A stretch of 64,000 bases of DNA from assembly GCA_002205965.3 (NCBI GenBank), contig NADL03000462.1:939001-1003000 (forward strand). The letters are read 5' to 3'. Shown here piece after piece: positions 10,176-20,055 of the stretch (positions are counted from its first letter, which is position 1; every line of letters starts with the position of its first letter). Under the pieces are notes generated by a model. That model searched no databases. It was not told the DNA's origin and saw only the letters and a program-made list of their open reading frames with translations. A program made the position numbers and the translations under genes. This stretch comes from Kappaphycus alvarezii. Taxonomy: Eukaryota > Rhodophyta > Florideophyceae > Gigartinales > Solieriaceae.

Positions 10176-13100
10176 ATGCCACCCAAGCGAGCCAAGAATC
10201 CGATCAACCAGCCCATCGTAACCTTTCTACATGCCGAAATCGAATCCATCTACAGCGACCACCTCAAACAGGTTTATCGCCGCGCGATTCGTTACATTCT
10301 CCTCGCCGACTCGCCCATCACCTCCAAACAAGAAGCACTGAAAATCCGATGCGTCGGAGACTACATTGCTGCAAAAATCAACGTCTTCCTACGTAACGCC
10401 CGTGAGTCAAATGCAATGGCTGCCGCTGCCGCTCTAGTCAGGCAACAAGCTAGCATGCGTAAAGAAGATTCATCATCCACAATACACGCCTCCGCATACC
10501 CCACCTACAGCTCCATCTGAGAATCCAGTGCATGCACCCCGCGCCGACCAGCATCGCCCACCACGAGCACCACGCGCGCCACGCACACCACGCACAGCGA
10601 TAGCGGCTAGTGGCAACGAGCCTGCAACTGAGGGTATGGGCGGCGGGAGGGGAAGAGGCCGACACAATACTCGGGTAGCCTCGTCTACTGAGCAGAGTGG
10701 TGCCTGCGTTTCCAGGCGCCGTAAACCGTACAAACCCAGGTTTCGCAGCGGCAACTTTGCATTTCTTCTTGTTCTGCTTGATGCTCTGGATGAGGCGTCA
10801 ATGAGCTGAGTCGTGTGCAGCTTCAGTCGAGGGCGGAAAAGTATTGCGATGAGCCGGTTGTAAAGGTTAAGACGTCTGACTCGGCGACTTTTTATGACGC
10901 GTGGTCAGGTATGTCTGCTTTGATTAAGAAAGGTCTCGTTGCAAAGCATGGTTCTCCGGCGTGGTATTTGCTTACTATGACAGGTGTTGAATGTGCAAGA
11001 GTGTGTAGACAGATGAACGTAGACGCCGGAGCTCGTGCTGTCTACATGACCGGTTCACCGGTTCAGATTCTAGAAGGGAGCAAGAGGGAGGATGAAGAAC
11101 AAACAGGGAGAGCGGTTTTATCCAACCGCAGTGGTGCCGGGACAGCGACTGACGTACAAAGGAACCGTGTCAGGAGGGGCAGTGTGATTTACAACGTGCA
11201 AATACCTCGGGAACAGCTGACATACTTGCTGGGATGAACTTAGGGGAGCTTGACGCGTGCGGGACAAATCTCCACAGCCGTTAGAAAACGAAACCCAAGG
11301 TTCCGATGTGCATATGTTCAGTCTGGAGGAGCAAATTTTGACGAGAGGGTGCATCGCGCGGTGGTCGCTTCGGAGAGGTGTGAGGATGAGGGGTATGGAC
11401 GTGAAGAGTGTCTGGATGTTCTCCGCGTAATCTTCGATTCTGGTGGCTACCGCGCTCAATTGATGCCTTGCACGGCACCATGCGTGATCGTCTTCGGGAA
11501 TTGAAAAAGAAGGCATTGCAATGCGACAATCAAGTCCGTTCCCCAGCTGGTTCCGTTGAACGGATACAAGGGCACGATCTGAATAAAGGGATGGGGTCAA
11601 ATTCGGCTTGGCTCTACGTGCAGTAAAGCCAGGAGAGGCAGATATTGCCGTAGTCGCCGCTATGCAGTTGGATCACAGCAGGAAATCGCCACCTTTTCGA
11701 TCAAGTAGAGAAAATTCCACGGACGGAATCGAAAACTGCCCGCAGGCTTTCAGCACTCTGGCGCGATAGTGAGGCGCAGCCAAATGTCTCTTCCGGGCGT
11801 CACGCAATGTGTGAAGGGTTGAGCCCTGGACATGAAGCACTGGGCTTAGCAAATCAGGGGTATGCCCATTGGCCCACAATGGAATCTTCAGTAGGGGGCA
11901 GTCACCTGGATCACCGCATTCTGCTCCAGCTATTCAAGAAGTTGACTCGGTTATTGACCTATGCGATGATATCTCAGATCGGTCACCTAGTCTCCCGTCG
12001 CGAAAAAGGCAGAGCCAGCTATGTCAGGGACTCCCTTGCAAGCCGAGGCAACTCCAAGCGTTTCTCAAGGAAGGAGCCACGTAATGTCTACCATCTGTCG
12101 ACCGAGATTGTCAATATTGCGGACGATGACATATATGCATGTAGATGAATCTGCCCCCGCTTCCCCGGGAAGAACTGTGAATTCGAAGTCCAATATTGCT
12201 GGACCAATGGCACCAGTTGGTAATCTTCCTGATGTAAACGCACAAGTGCCACGACCAAGCGGATCCACTCTTTATTCCGACAGAAGTGAAACGGGGTGCA
12301 AGATCATTTTGATATTAGACACAATGGAGCGCACTCAGAGAAGTTCTTTATCAGGAGATGCAAATACAATGGCAAACAAGCTACTCGAGAACGGTGTGAA
12401 ATGTGAGGTTCGTCCGTTACCATGTGGGATGCGATGTTCATAGCCCAATTTTTTGACGGGATTGAAGTTGTCCTAGACTACCTAATTGAAAGAAAGACAG
12501 TCGATGATTTTGCAGCCTCAATGCATGATGGAAGAGTCGCTAAGCAGTCGTACATGATGAGCCAGTCTCAGATTGAGCGAAGACTGTTCGTGTTGGAGGG
12601 AGATATCTCTAGCAACCCAGATATGCGAGGGAAACCTGAGTATTTACAAAAGCTTGCTCAATTGGAGGTTTGTGATGACTTTTACGTGAAGAGGACAAAA
12701 AATCTCAAAGAAACTATTTGTTCTACTTGTCTATGTACAATCGCCTCTGCATGAACTTTGAAGGGTATCCGAAAGACGCACTTCTCGAGGGACGCACTTG
12801 TTTACGAATTGGAGCAAAAGAATGAAATCGCTCAAGAATGGCGTTACCCTCGAGCAGCTGTTTGCCCTCCAATTGTGCCAAATACAGGGTATTTCTACTG
12901 CTACTGCCTTGGCGATTTTGAAGAAAGGTTACAACACTCCTCAAGCATTGTATCGAGCTTTCAAAAGCGAACCTAACCTTGAACGACGCGAAACCTTACT
13001 CGCCGATTGGTGCAGAGGGTATCTCGTCTCGAACAAGCCGCCTACTGTGCAAGTTATTCACCGCAACAGACTACGGCAAGGAAATGCTTGGAAACGTAAA
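10176..13100 (+). CDS. MUS81: MUS81-like structure-specific endonuclease subunit, frame-broken
   Basis: MUS81 is the catalytic subunit of a nuclear XPF-family endonuclease that cuts branched DNA during recombination and fork repair. The ATG at 10,176 begins 'MPPKRAKN', followed by an N-terminal helix-hairpin-helix region ('KQVYRRAIRYILLADSPI', 'CVGDYIAAKIN'). A winged-helix region follows ('KPRFRSGNFAFLLVLLDAL', 'AWSGMSALIKKGLVAKHG', 'WYLLTMTGVECAR'). A linker contains 'VIDLCDDI'. The ERCC4 nuclease core (about 12,300-12,600) has 'IILILDTMERT' and the catalytic ERKxxxD as 'LIERKTVDDF', then 'MHDGRVAKQ' and 'RRLFVLEGD'. The tandem HhH end is 'VTLEQLFALQLCQIQGIS'. Frame changes occur near 10,800, 12,430 (a G run) and 12,720, and around 11,240-12,290. 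The C-terminal end near 13,100 is approximate. Confidence 0.85.
10459..10510 (+). other. Candidate 52-nt intron in MUS81
   Basis: Removing gtaaagaag...cacctacag (GT-AG) restores one open frame across '...QQASM' and 'PSENPVHAPRADQ'. The unspliced frame stops at 10,520. This is the only break in the gene explained by a clean GT-AG pair. Confidence 0.45.
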
Positions 13101-13116
13101 TTCAACGTCAACCACG

Positions 13117-14648
13117 TTAAGTTTCACGTTTCAAACCAACTCTTACAGGCAGTCCAGCATCAGCGCCGAGTTTGTTTCCGCAAGCTCTTTCGAATTCCGC
13201 CCAACCACTGCACGAGACTAGCCCATCTGGATTGCATGCAAGGTTGAAAACAAACCGTCTGTGAATTTCCGCAAGTATGAGGAGGCCCTCATGATCTGCC
13301 AGGAAGCGACCTGGACAACTCTTTGCACCAACACTAAAAGGGACATATGCACCAGGAGGAGACCGCGTTCCTCTCCTGTTCTCTTTCGACCATCGCTCTG
13401 GAATAAATTCCTCTGGATCGTCCCATACTTTTGGACTCATGTGGGCACCATGTGCTAATGCCACGACTGTAGTCCCTTTTGGTAACCGGATACCACTCCC
13501 TGCAAGGACCACATCTGCCTGAGCGGTTCGAGCAAACATGGGGCCAGGTGGATGCTTTCGTAGAGTTTCCATCCACACCTGCCTCAAATAGGACAGCTTT
13601 GTGATATCCTCGAAGAAAACGGTTCTGAATTGGATCTGTCGTCAAGAACTGAGTCAATTTCGTCATGTATTTGACTAGTGACTCGCGGATTACTGCATGT
13701 CTCATATATACTCCACGCCAAAGTTTCAGTGGTAGTGTGTGCCCCGGCAACTGCGAAAACAATGGCTTGGTTTGTAATTGCGTCTATGTTGCCCTCTTCC
13801 AAAGACGTGATCGCATCGAGCAGGTCCGGCGTGCTGACACTGCCCGTGGGACTTTTTGCCTCGTCTAAGCGCGCTTGTATCAGCGGGCGACAAAACTGCA
13901 ACACCTTATCACGGCTTGCATAAAGGCGATTGCGGGAACCAAACATGGCTAGTTTATGTCGCAATGGATAACCTGCAAAGTCGAGCATCATTTCATCGAC
14001 AAGTTGGTCCGTGCACTTGGCAAGATGCAAACGTTGTTCTCGACTGAGTTGAAACCCGAAGGCGACATTAGTGATAACTCGGAAAACAGTCACTGCGAAA
14101 AGTTCGGCAATGTTGAAAACTTGTGACGGCTTTGTGGGCGGGGAAGCGTCCACCAATGCAAGTAGCGACTGGCAGAGTTCTTGAACAGCATTGTTCATTT
14201 CTGGGTGAAAACTTTGCAAGCTTGAGTAATTGAATGCATCGCGAAAATGTTTTCTCATAGCGAGGTGAAGGTGTCTTGGCGCACACATCAAGCTGCCGGG
14301 AACAACAGCCTCGAACATTATTTGCATGGCTCTTGGGCGGTCGAAAAGGTGGGTGGACGAGAGTATTTGAACAATATCGGCGGGCACAGAGGTGACGATG
14401 GCATCAAGCGGGCCTAGCCAAAGTTGAAAAACGCTACCGTGCTTTCTGGATAAGGACACAATAACGCGAAGCATTTTGCTCGAATCCTTATACATTGGAA
14501 ACACTTGTCCGTTGGGAAGATATTGGTACCATGGCGGGTGTGGGAGGTGAGAAAAGCGAGAACGGAAAAAGAGGAACAGGAATACTACGATAACCAGTAT
14601 AACGAGGATGGCGGCGAAAAGAAGCGACATATCTGGGGCATCATGCAT
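13117..14648 (-). CDS. Cytochrome P450 monooxygenase, one frame change
   Basis: Microsomal P450s are haem-thiolate monooxygenases anchored in the ER membrane; the substrate cannot be told here. I chose the ATG at 14,648 because it is followed at once by a hydrophobic anchor ('LLFAAILVILVIVVFLFLFF') and a proline-rich hinge ('HLPHPPWYQYLPNG'). The I-helix has the oxygen-activating A-G-x-x-T-T as 'FAVAGAHTTTETLAW'. The frame changes near 13,625 next to a run of four T (on the coding strand), then resumes as 'FFEDITKLSYLRQVWMETL'. It continues with the K-helix ExxR (ETLR), 'PERW' and the haem-binding loop 'PFSVGAKSCPG' with its cysteine ligand. The full length of about 510 residues is normal for the family. 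The gene is tail to tail with MUS81, their ends nearly touching. Confidence 0.88.
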
Positions 14649-14720
14649 TCCGCCTCCGTAGCGTCGAAATTGGGGACACCGACCTAGGACTCGTTTTCGT
14701 AATCGCTTGGACAGGAACAA

Positions 14721-15779
14721 CCGGCGTTGTTTTCTACGAGTGACGATACTTGAAAAATGTCTTAGATGAATCAGTGTGCTACGTTTTCACACTTACCTTT
14801 AGGTTGTCTTTCTCAGCTCTTCCCAAACATTTCAACAGTATGTATTGTTCCTCAGGTGATGATGCGCTCTTGCAACAATGAGGGGGTATGACAGGATGTT
14901 TCGTGACACGTATCCAGAAAAAATCATTCATGTGAGCAATGAAGTTGTAAAGCACTTTGAGCTCCTTTCGAGACTATTTTTGGATCGCAAGATTAATGCC
15001 GTGATCACCCGTTCCCCTTGAGGTACGGACACTACCAATACATATTCAAACCTAACTTTATACTAGCTGCAAAAAATATTCAGCCGTTAGCAGACCAGTT
15101 ATGCAACAACAGCGGTATTCCCCAGCCAGTTCAATGATACTGTTCACGGCTGATCAAGGACGTTGGTGGAAGATATGACAAGACTTAATTGCTTTCAAAA
15201 TCTTGACGCCTGCACCTAAACCTCGATCGCTACTTAATGCTACCAACGGTAAAACCTGCAAGGAAAAAGGCCTCGTCTCGATTGCACCGGGGCAACGCTT
15301 TTTATCGGTCCCCGAGCGTTGTTCAGAAGTCTACTCGAGTCACCCAGTCGCTCCAACGAAACTTGAGTCGTTCACCATTGAAGAGAGATGCCGTGCATGT
15401 AAGTGTTCTGTGCAAGTGAGGACTACCATCAGACGAACCGCAAAAGTCATCGACAACACAAGCGATATCGGGGTCTCACCAAATTCGATCGTCGCTGCTC
15501 GAGAAGTGTGCCGCATGTAGAGGCTTGATCAGTGTTGGGAAAGTTTCGTAAAGGCGGCCGACCATTACAAGCAACTAATGGAGGTGCATACACTTTTTCA
15601 CCGGTCCCTCTTTGTTTTTGGCTTGACTCTAGTCCCCATTAATACGCCCGTGGATGCCGAGGTCAAAGACAGGATCCAACGTGTGGTTGTTCCCTCAAGG
15701 ATTGAATTGCGAACGGGGATTCCTTATACCAGTTGCATGTTGGCGGCAACAACATTCCGCACCAAGTTTGCTGGGTACT
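14721..15779. other. Intergenic region, no gene recognised
   Basis: This region lies upstream of the P450 gene and before the RT relic. Short open frames (for example 15,203-15,520 plus) show no family motif. Part of the right end may belong to the N-terminal region of the retroelement that becomes recognisable at 15,780. Confidence 0.35.
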
Positions 15780-16420
15780 GAAGCAGGACACGACCCAAGC
15801 TTTGCCGCCTATCGCCATCGCGAGGGATTTCCTCTCACCGTACCAAATGGTGAATCCTAGCAGAGCCGGCATGAGCGCCATGGCCCATGATTCGCGCGCC
15901 CTCCTCAAAGTTCTCCGCCTGTCAAACTTTGCACCTGTACTTGTCGATGCCCGTAACGGCTTGAATCGCGTGGACACACAAAAAATTCTGGACCTTCTCC
16001 CACCCATAAGCATAACCTAGGGCGTATTACGAACATGCCATATGGCCGTTCGCAACTAACTCTGTTGGTCCCAAGTCGCCAACGCACTTTGATCCTCCGA
16101 GCCCAGGGCACCAAATGAAGGGACCCTGCAAGTATGCCCTTGTTTTGCCATGCAATCCACTCCCTTGTCCACGGATAGCATACTCTACCAACATCCTCAA
16201 GCAATGGTTCGCGGACGATGGCACCCTGATTGAGACACTTTACGATCTTCGCAACGCTTTCAGGTGGATCCACTGCCACAGCCCCGCCGTGGGCCTTTCC
16301 ATCGACCAATACCTCGGATCTTCTCGCTATCCACCCCCTTTTCAGCCTGCCCCGCCTTCCGACTTTTCATACCTCTTGAAGAATGCATGGAAAAAGGCTT
16401 TGAACCATTATGTTACCTTC
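15780..16420 (+). pseudogene. Reverse transcriptase relic of the RPADI retroelement family
   Basis: Plus-strand frames give 'MSAMAHDSRALLKVLRL' and 'LVDARNGLNRVDTQKILD', which matches the RT motif 'iDarNAFNsvdR'. After frame changes comes 'GTK-RDPASMPLFCHAIHSL' (the 'GVQQGDPLG-LLFALAIHPL' block with an internal stop). The catalytic block then reads 'QWFADDGTLIETL' (the xxDD box) followed by 'AVGLSID'. At least two stops or frame changes are present. It lies upstream of, and on the same strand as, the C-terminal relic at 17,225-18,091, so the two are probably parts of one element split by the inverted piece at 16,527-17,165. Confidence 0.65.
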
Positions 16421-16526
16421 CCTTGGACTTTCAACTTCACTGAATCCCCTAGTAAAGCCAAAACGCAAGCTTGTCCGAACACCTATTACCGCCGACTATT
16501 GTACTGTATGCTTTATCAATAGACTG

Positions 16527-17165
16527 CTAGGGAAGTGCGACGTGCAGGGCCACCAAAATTGACCAGCTTTGGAGGGGGAGGCAAACATCTGCATGTTGCG
16601 GGCTACGACCAATCGGTGAAGCTGCACACGTGGACCAAATGGTATAGCTCAGCTTTTGATAAAGCCGAAAGGACATCTTCGCTTTAGAGCTTCCGATACG
16701 GCCCGGGATGGCAGCCGCATACTCGTCGACCACGTTGGATATGGTCTCCGACGGGCATCCAAGGGAATCAAAGGCTAGAGGGACAAACTGCCAGCCGAGT
16801 TGCGGGCGTCCAGGTGAAGCATGGCCAGGAATGGCGGCGATTTTGGTCGCAAAGTCCCTGAGTTTCCGTCGTTCCGCCGCATTGGCGGCAGCGCGCGCTT
16901 ACTGGGCTCCCTTGGATAGGAAACACTGTTGGAAAGGTGAGGAGACTGATGTCATATGCAACCGGGAGAGGGGGCGTATGGTTTTCCGGAGAGGTAGTCG
17001 GGTGGATGAGAACGTCTGCACGTGGGCATCCAGTCCGGGAGGTTAATACAGTACAGTACTTCGTAGTGGACGCCAGCTCCAGCTGCTTCATGGCGTTCGC
17101 GACACGCGTCCACGTTTCCACGTGCGTCTCTGCCTGTTTCGTGCTGCACTCTTTCTATCTGTCCG
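16527..17165 (-). pseudogene. RPADI-family C-terminus, inverted copy
   Basis: Minus-strand pieces read 'EAAGAGVHYEV', then 'RADVLIHPTTSPEN' and 'PPLPVAYDISLLTFP', then 'MVDEYAAAIPGRIGSSKAK' and 'LYQKLSYTIWSTCAASP', ending at 16,527. Each block aligns with the ORF at 18,103 ('KAAGVGVQYEVK', 'RPADILVYQ', 'PPLPVAHDVTE', 'VIDDYAAAVAT', 'LYQQLSYAIWSTCAASV'). At least two frame changes are present. The proline of RPADI is lost (RADV). Confidence 0.75.
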
Positions 17166-17224
17166 AACCGCAATCCTCCACGAGTGCTGCCCTCTATTTC
17201 GGTGACCTGCAAAGGACCTCCTTC

Positions 17225-18091
17225 GACTCCTTGAAAGAAGTCACCATCACGGACGAAGCACAGGCTCATCCATGCCTCCCAATATGCCTAGATGGTCAGG
17301 TCTCTTCTGCAGGCTATACCCCTCTTCAAGCTGCTGCCACCGCCAGCATCTCAGATTCGGTGCTTGCCCGACCCACACCTCCCGGTACTCAGAACCCCGC
17401 ACCTGCCAGCAGCTCGCGCACCCATGCCCAGCTGCCCCCGGTCCCCTCCTTTCTCAAGCCGACCTATCTATGCGATTTTTCCTCGCCAGTCCCCGGACCA
17501 CCCGTTGTCTCCTTACCTTGGCCCCTATGTCCGCAACGCCCTCGCCGCCTCTTCCAGTTATACTCTCTTAAACCTAGACAGAGTGCAGCAGAACGCTACG
17601 TCCCGAGCCCATTGGAAGGACTAAGAGTAGAATTCAATGCTCCCAACATAGTGATGCGGGTCTAAAAACTTGCGCATTTGCAGGCATTCGCGGACTCGCG
17701 TTCCGCAACAACCCATCCGAAGCCTTCCTTAGCGACCAACCCACCCATACCACTATCACCACCACACATTAGGTAGTAATACTCAGACGTCACTCAGCTC
17801 TCTCGGTCTTACAACAGGGCCCCTTACTTGCAACCACTACCGCAGTCACATGGATATCATTGGGGGCCACGTGCGTCTAATTATGGCAGGTTCCTCCGTT
17901 ACAACTATGTTCAGAATGAGCTTGCGTTCCATGGTATCCACGCTGGCGAATGTGACTGCGAGTTCAAGGCCCACCGCCTCGCCACCGAGTCGCAGCCAAC
18001 AGACATCCTCTTACAACCCTCAACCACGTCCTCTTCGTCTGACTCCTGCCCCATCGCGTGTGATATCACCATCGCCTCCCCATTCAAATAA
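17225..18091 (+). pseudogene. RPADI-family middle and C-terminal relic, plus strand
   Basis: It begins with 'PCLPICLDGQ' and 'AAATASISDSVLAR', which match 'QVCLPMHLGGQ' and 'AAAASITDAAPAR' of the copy at 24,566; this is the segment just after the RT. 'LDRVQQNATSRAHWKD' (17,580-17,624) and 'IRGLAFRNNPSEAFL' (about 17,690) follow, then 'QPTDILLQPSTT' and 'CPIACDITIASPFK', stopping at 18,091. The last ~110 residues of the family are missing. The next copy begins 12 bases later. Confidence 0.7.
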
Positions 18092-18102
18092 AAAAAGGCA
18101 CA

Positions 18103-19116
18103 ATGGCGAGAAAACTCGGTGATTCCGCTGGAATCGTCCATCGTTACAATATTCGCAAACTCAAGCGCAAACTGGTCCGTCACCCACTCGACCTCTACAA
18201 CAAGCCAGATAATACACACAGTATTTTGTATCGAGCCTGGCGCAAGTCGGCAGCAAAGGTATTCTGGAAAGAAGACGTATGGGAGAGGTTCCCAAGCACT
18301 ACGCTGCATACGGAAGCTGATATTCGGCGAAGGATCCGCCGCCAGGCATACTTAGAGACGCCTGGTGCAGCCTTTCTCACCGCACATCCGTCTGCGGTCA
18401 GCCGGACCTATAATAAGATGTGGTCAGTGATGCTACCCCGCCACCTGGGAGTTCACGTGTTTGACGACACTGTGCCGCTGCAGTGCGCGGAGTGCAACAG
18501 GCCCATGGACAACCGAGGTGACGATGCAGCGGATTTTTGCAAAAAAGACCTGGGATGGACTAACCGGTACAATGCCGTAGTGGAGTTATTTGGCCGACAA
18601 GTGTTCAAAGCAGCAGGAGTTGGCGTCCAATATGAGGTGAAACACTTACTTCCCGGATTGAACGCACGGCCTGCCGACATTCTAGTGTACCAGAGGTCGG
18701 AAGAGATCAACACTTTGCCGCCTCTCCCGGTGGCGCACGACGTCACAGAAACATCGCCATTCCAAGGGGAATTCATGTCCATTGGAGCCGTTGCCAATGC
18801 AGTGGAAAGACGGAAAAATAGGGAGCTTGCTTGCAAAGTAGCAGCCATCCCCGGTGAAGCCCTCCCAGGACGATCAAAACTGGGATGGAAGTTTGTGCCG
18901 CTAGCCTTCGACTCACTTGGATCGCCGTCTGCGACGACGTTCAAGGTAATCGACGATTACGCGGCCGCTGTCGCAACCCGCAGCGCACGCTCGGCGAGAG
19001 GAGTGAAGACTCGGCTTTATCAGCAGCTTAGTTATGCAATTTGGTCCACGTGTGCGGCGTCTGTATTATGTCGCGCCCTACAACATGCAGAGTTTAGCCA
19101 CCCTATTCAAACCTAA
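18103..19116 (+). CDS. Intact RPADI-family endonuclease-like ORF (337 aa)
   Basis: This is the only unbroken member of the family in the window. It starts with ATG at 18,103 and runs 337 codons without interruption. Visible features in order: a helical, basic N-terminal third; 'CAEC' (residues 128-131) then 'NRGDDAADFC' (137-146), a zinc-finger-like CxxC...C that in related sequences reads 'LDxxGDHAxxC'; E178 in 'YEVKHLLPG'; 'RPADI' (189-193); 'AHDVTETSPF' (211-220); and 'LGWKFVPLAFDSLGSP'. The E-x(n)-D-x(n)-D spacing resembles restriction-like nuclease cores, and this is inference. It lacks the RT and the 'LPxxLGGxG' segment, so it is either a 5'-truncated insertion that happens to be intact or a co-opted gene. 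Flanking copies are all decayed. Confidence 0.7.
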   Translation: MARKLGDSAGIVHRYNIRKLKRKLVRHPLDLYNKPDNTHSILYRAWRKSAAKVFWKEDVWERFPSTTLHTEADIRRRIRRQAYLETPGAAFLTAHPSAVSRTYNKMWSVMLPRHLGVHVFDDTVPLQCAECNRPMDNRGDDAADFCKKDLGWTNRYNAVVELFGRQVFKAAGVGVQYEVKHLLPGLNARPADILVYQRSEEINTLPPLPVAHDVTETSPFQGEFMSIGAVANAVERRKNRELACKVAAIPGEALPGRSKLGWKFVPLAFDSLGSPSATTFKVIDDYAAAVATRSARSARGVKTRLYQQLSYAIWSTCAASVLCRALQHAEFSHPIQT

Positions 19117-19519
19117 TTGTTTTTGGTTTGTTACAGTGGGGTATTCAAGGCTGCATGTTGCACCTGCATATGTCTGTGGTAAAGTACTTAGGTTACTGCT
19201 AGTAACTAATGTAATGAACTGTAAAGCAACACAATGAGAGGTTCAAGTTGAACGAGACCAGCAATGACCGACTGGTCAGCGGCTACACTTGGCGCTCGAT
19301 CACTGACCCTGGTCTCCAATTACTGCGACTTATTCCGTCCAGAGGATGCCTCTTCTTCACTTGAGCATCGCCCTAACAAGGTATGATTACTCTGCATTCT
19401 TTGAAACACTGCAACAGCTTCCGGAACAAACATAAACACATCTTTATACGGCCCAGTACTCTGAATACTCGATCCGCTCATCCCGCTTGTAACAAACGCA
19501 GCAGCACCTGTGGTTGGTG
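19117..19519. other. Intergenic, possible small minus-strand frame
   Basis: A 74-codon minus-strand frame (19,544-19,320) overlaps the start of the next gene; I recognise nothing in it. No other signal was seen. Confidence 0.3.
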
Positions 19520-19985
19520 ATGGTACGCACATCATATGCTTCACGTGCGGTACGCCTCTACGAATTCCAATATTTCACCACACCAATTGTTCAAGACCCG
19601 TTCTACGATTCCCTCACTTCACCCGTGATCTTCACCAACCCTTTCACCGCCTCTTTCTGCATCCGGTGAAGCTTCCACACAACTCTGAGCAATGTCTCTG
19701 CCAACCCTGGCGTTCGACGCGCCGCAGCTGGCAAGGTAATTGCCGCCGCCACAGTCGCATTAGGGGCGACAGTATTTGCATTCACTCGCGGTGGGGGGCA
19801 ACCCGCAGCCGTGCGAAATGTGCGGCGGAATGGGAGCCTGGAAGTGCGTCATTTGCGATGGTTCCGGAGCGCTCTTCTCCGGTCGCATCAAAAGCAAATG
19901 CAAGGCATGCGTCGGAAGAGGCAAAAGAATATGCCGTCAGTGCACGGGGTCCGGCTGGAAGGAAGGCACCAACTTTATAGGGTAA
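19520..19985 (+). CDS. DnaJ-type CxxC zinc-finger protein, frame-broken
   Basis: Four cysteine pairs lie in the C-terminal part (19,800-19,985): 'CEMCGG', 'CVICDGSG', 'CKACVGRG' and 'CRQCTGSG', the CxxCxGxG zinc-finger pattern of DnaJ. Proteins that are only this finger plus a leader are typical of plastid assembly chaperones (the BSD2/PSA2/LQY1 kind), so a plastid role is inferred. Upstream, in another frame, is 'VIAAATVALGATVFAF', a membrane helix or leader core, after 'NPGVRRAAAGK'. The two frames meet at a run of six G (19,793-19,798), a likely indel. In the upstream frame an ATG at 19,520 is separated from the helix by one in-frame TGA near 19,667, so the true start or a small intron is unresolved. 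Confidence 0.6.
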
Positions 19986-20055
19986 AGAGGACTGCTGAAC
20001 TCTCTACCCCCTCACGGCATTTTACTTTTGCCCTGTAAACGCTTCACATCTACGA

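Noticed and set aside
16937-17665. 242-codon plus frame as a complete gene
   Set aside because: Its first ~95 codons are antisense to the inverted RPADI piece at 16,527-17,165 and its later part is one frame of the plus-strand RPADI relic; it is a chance junction.
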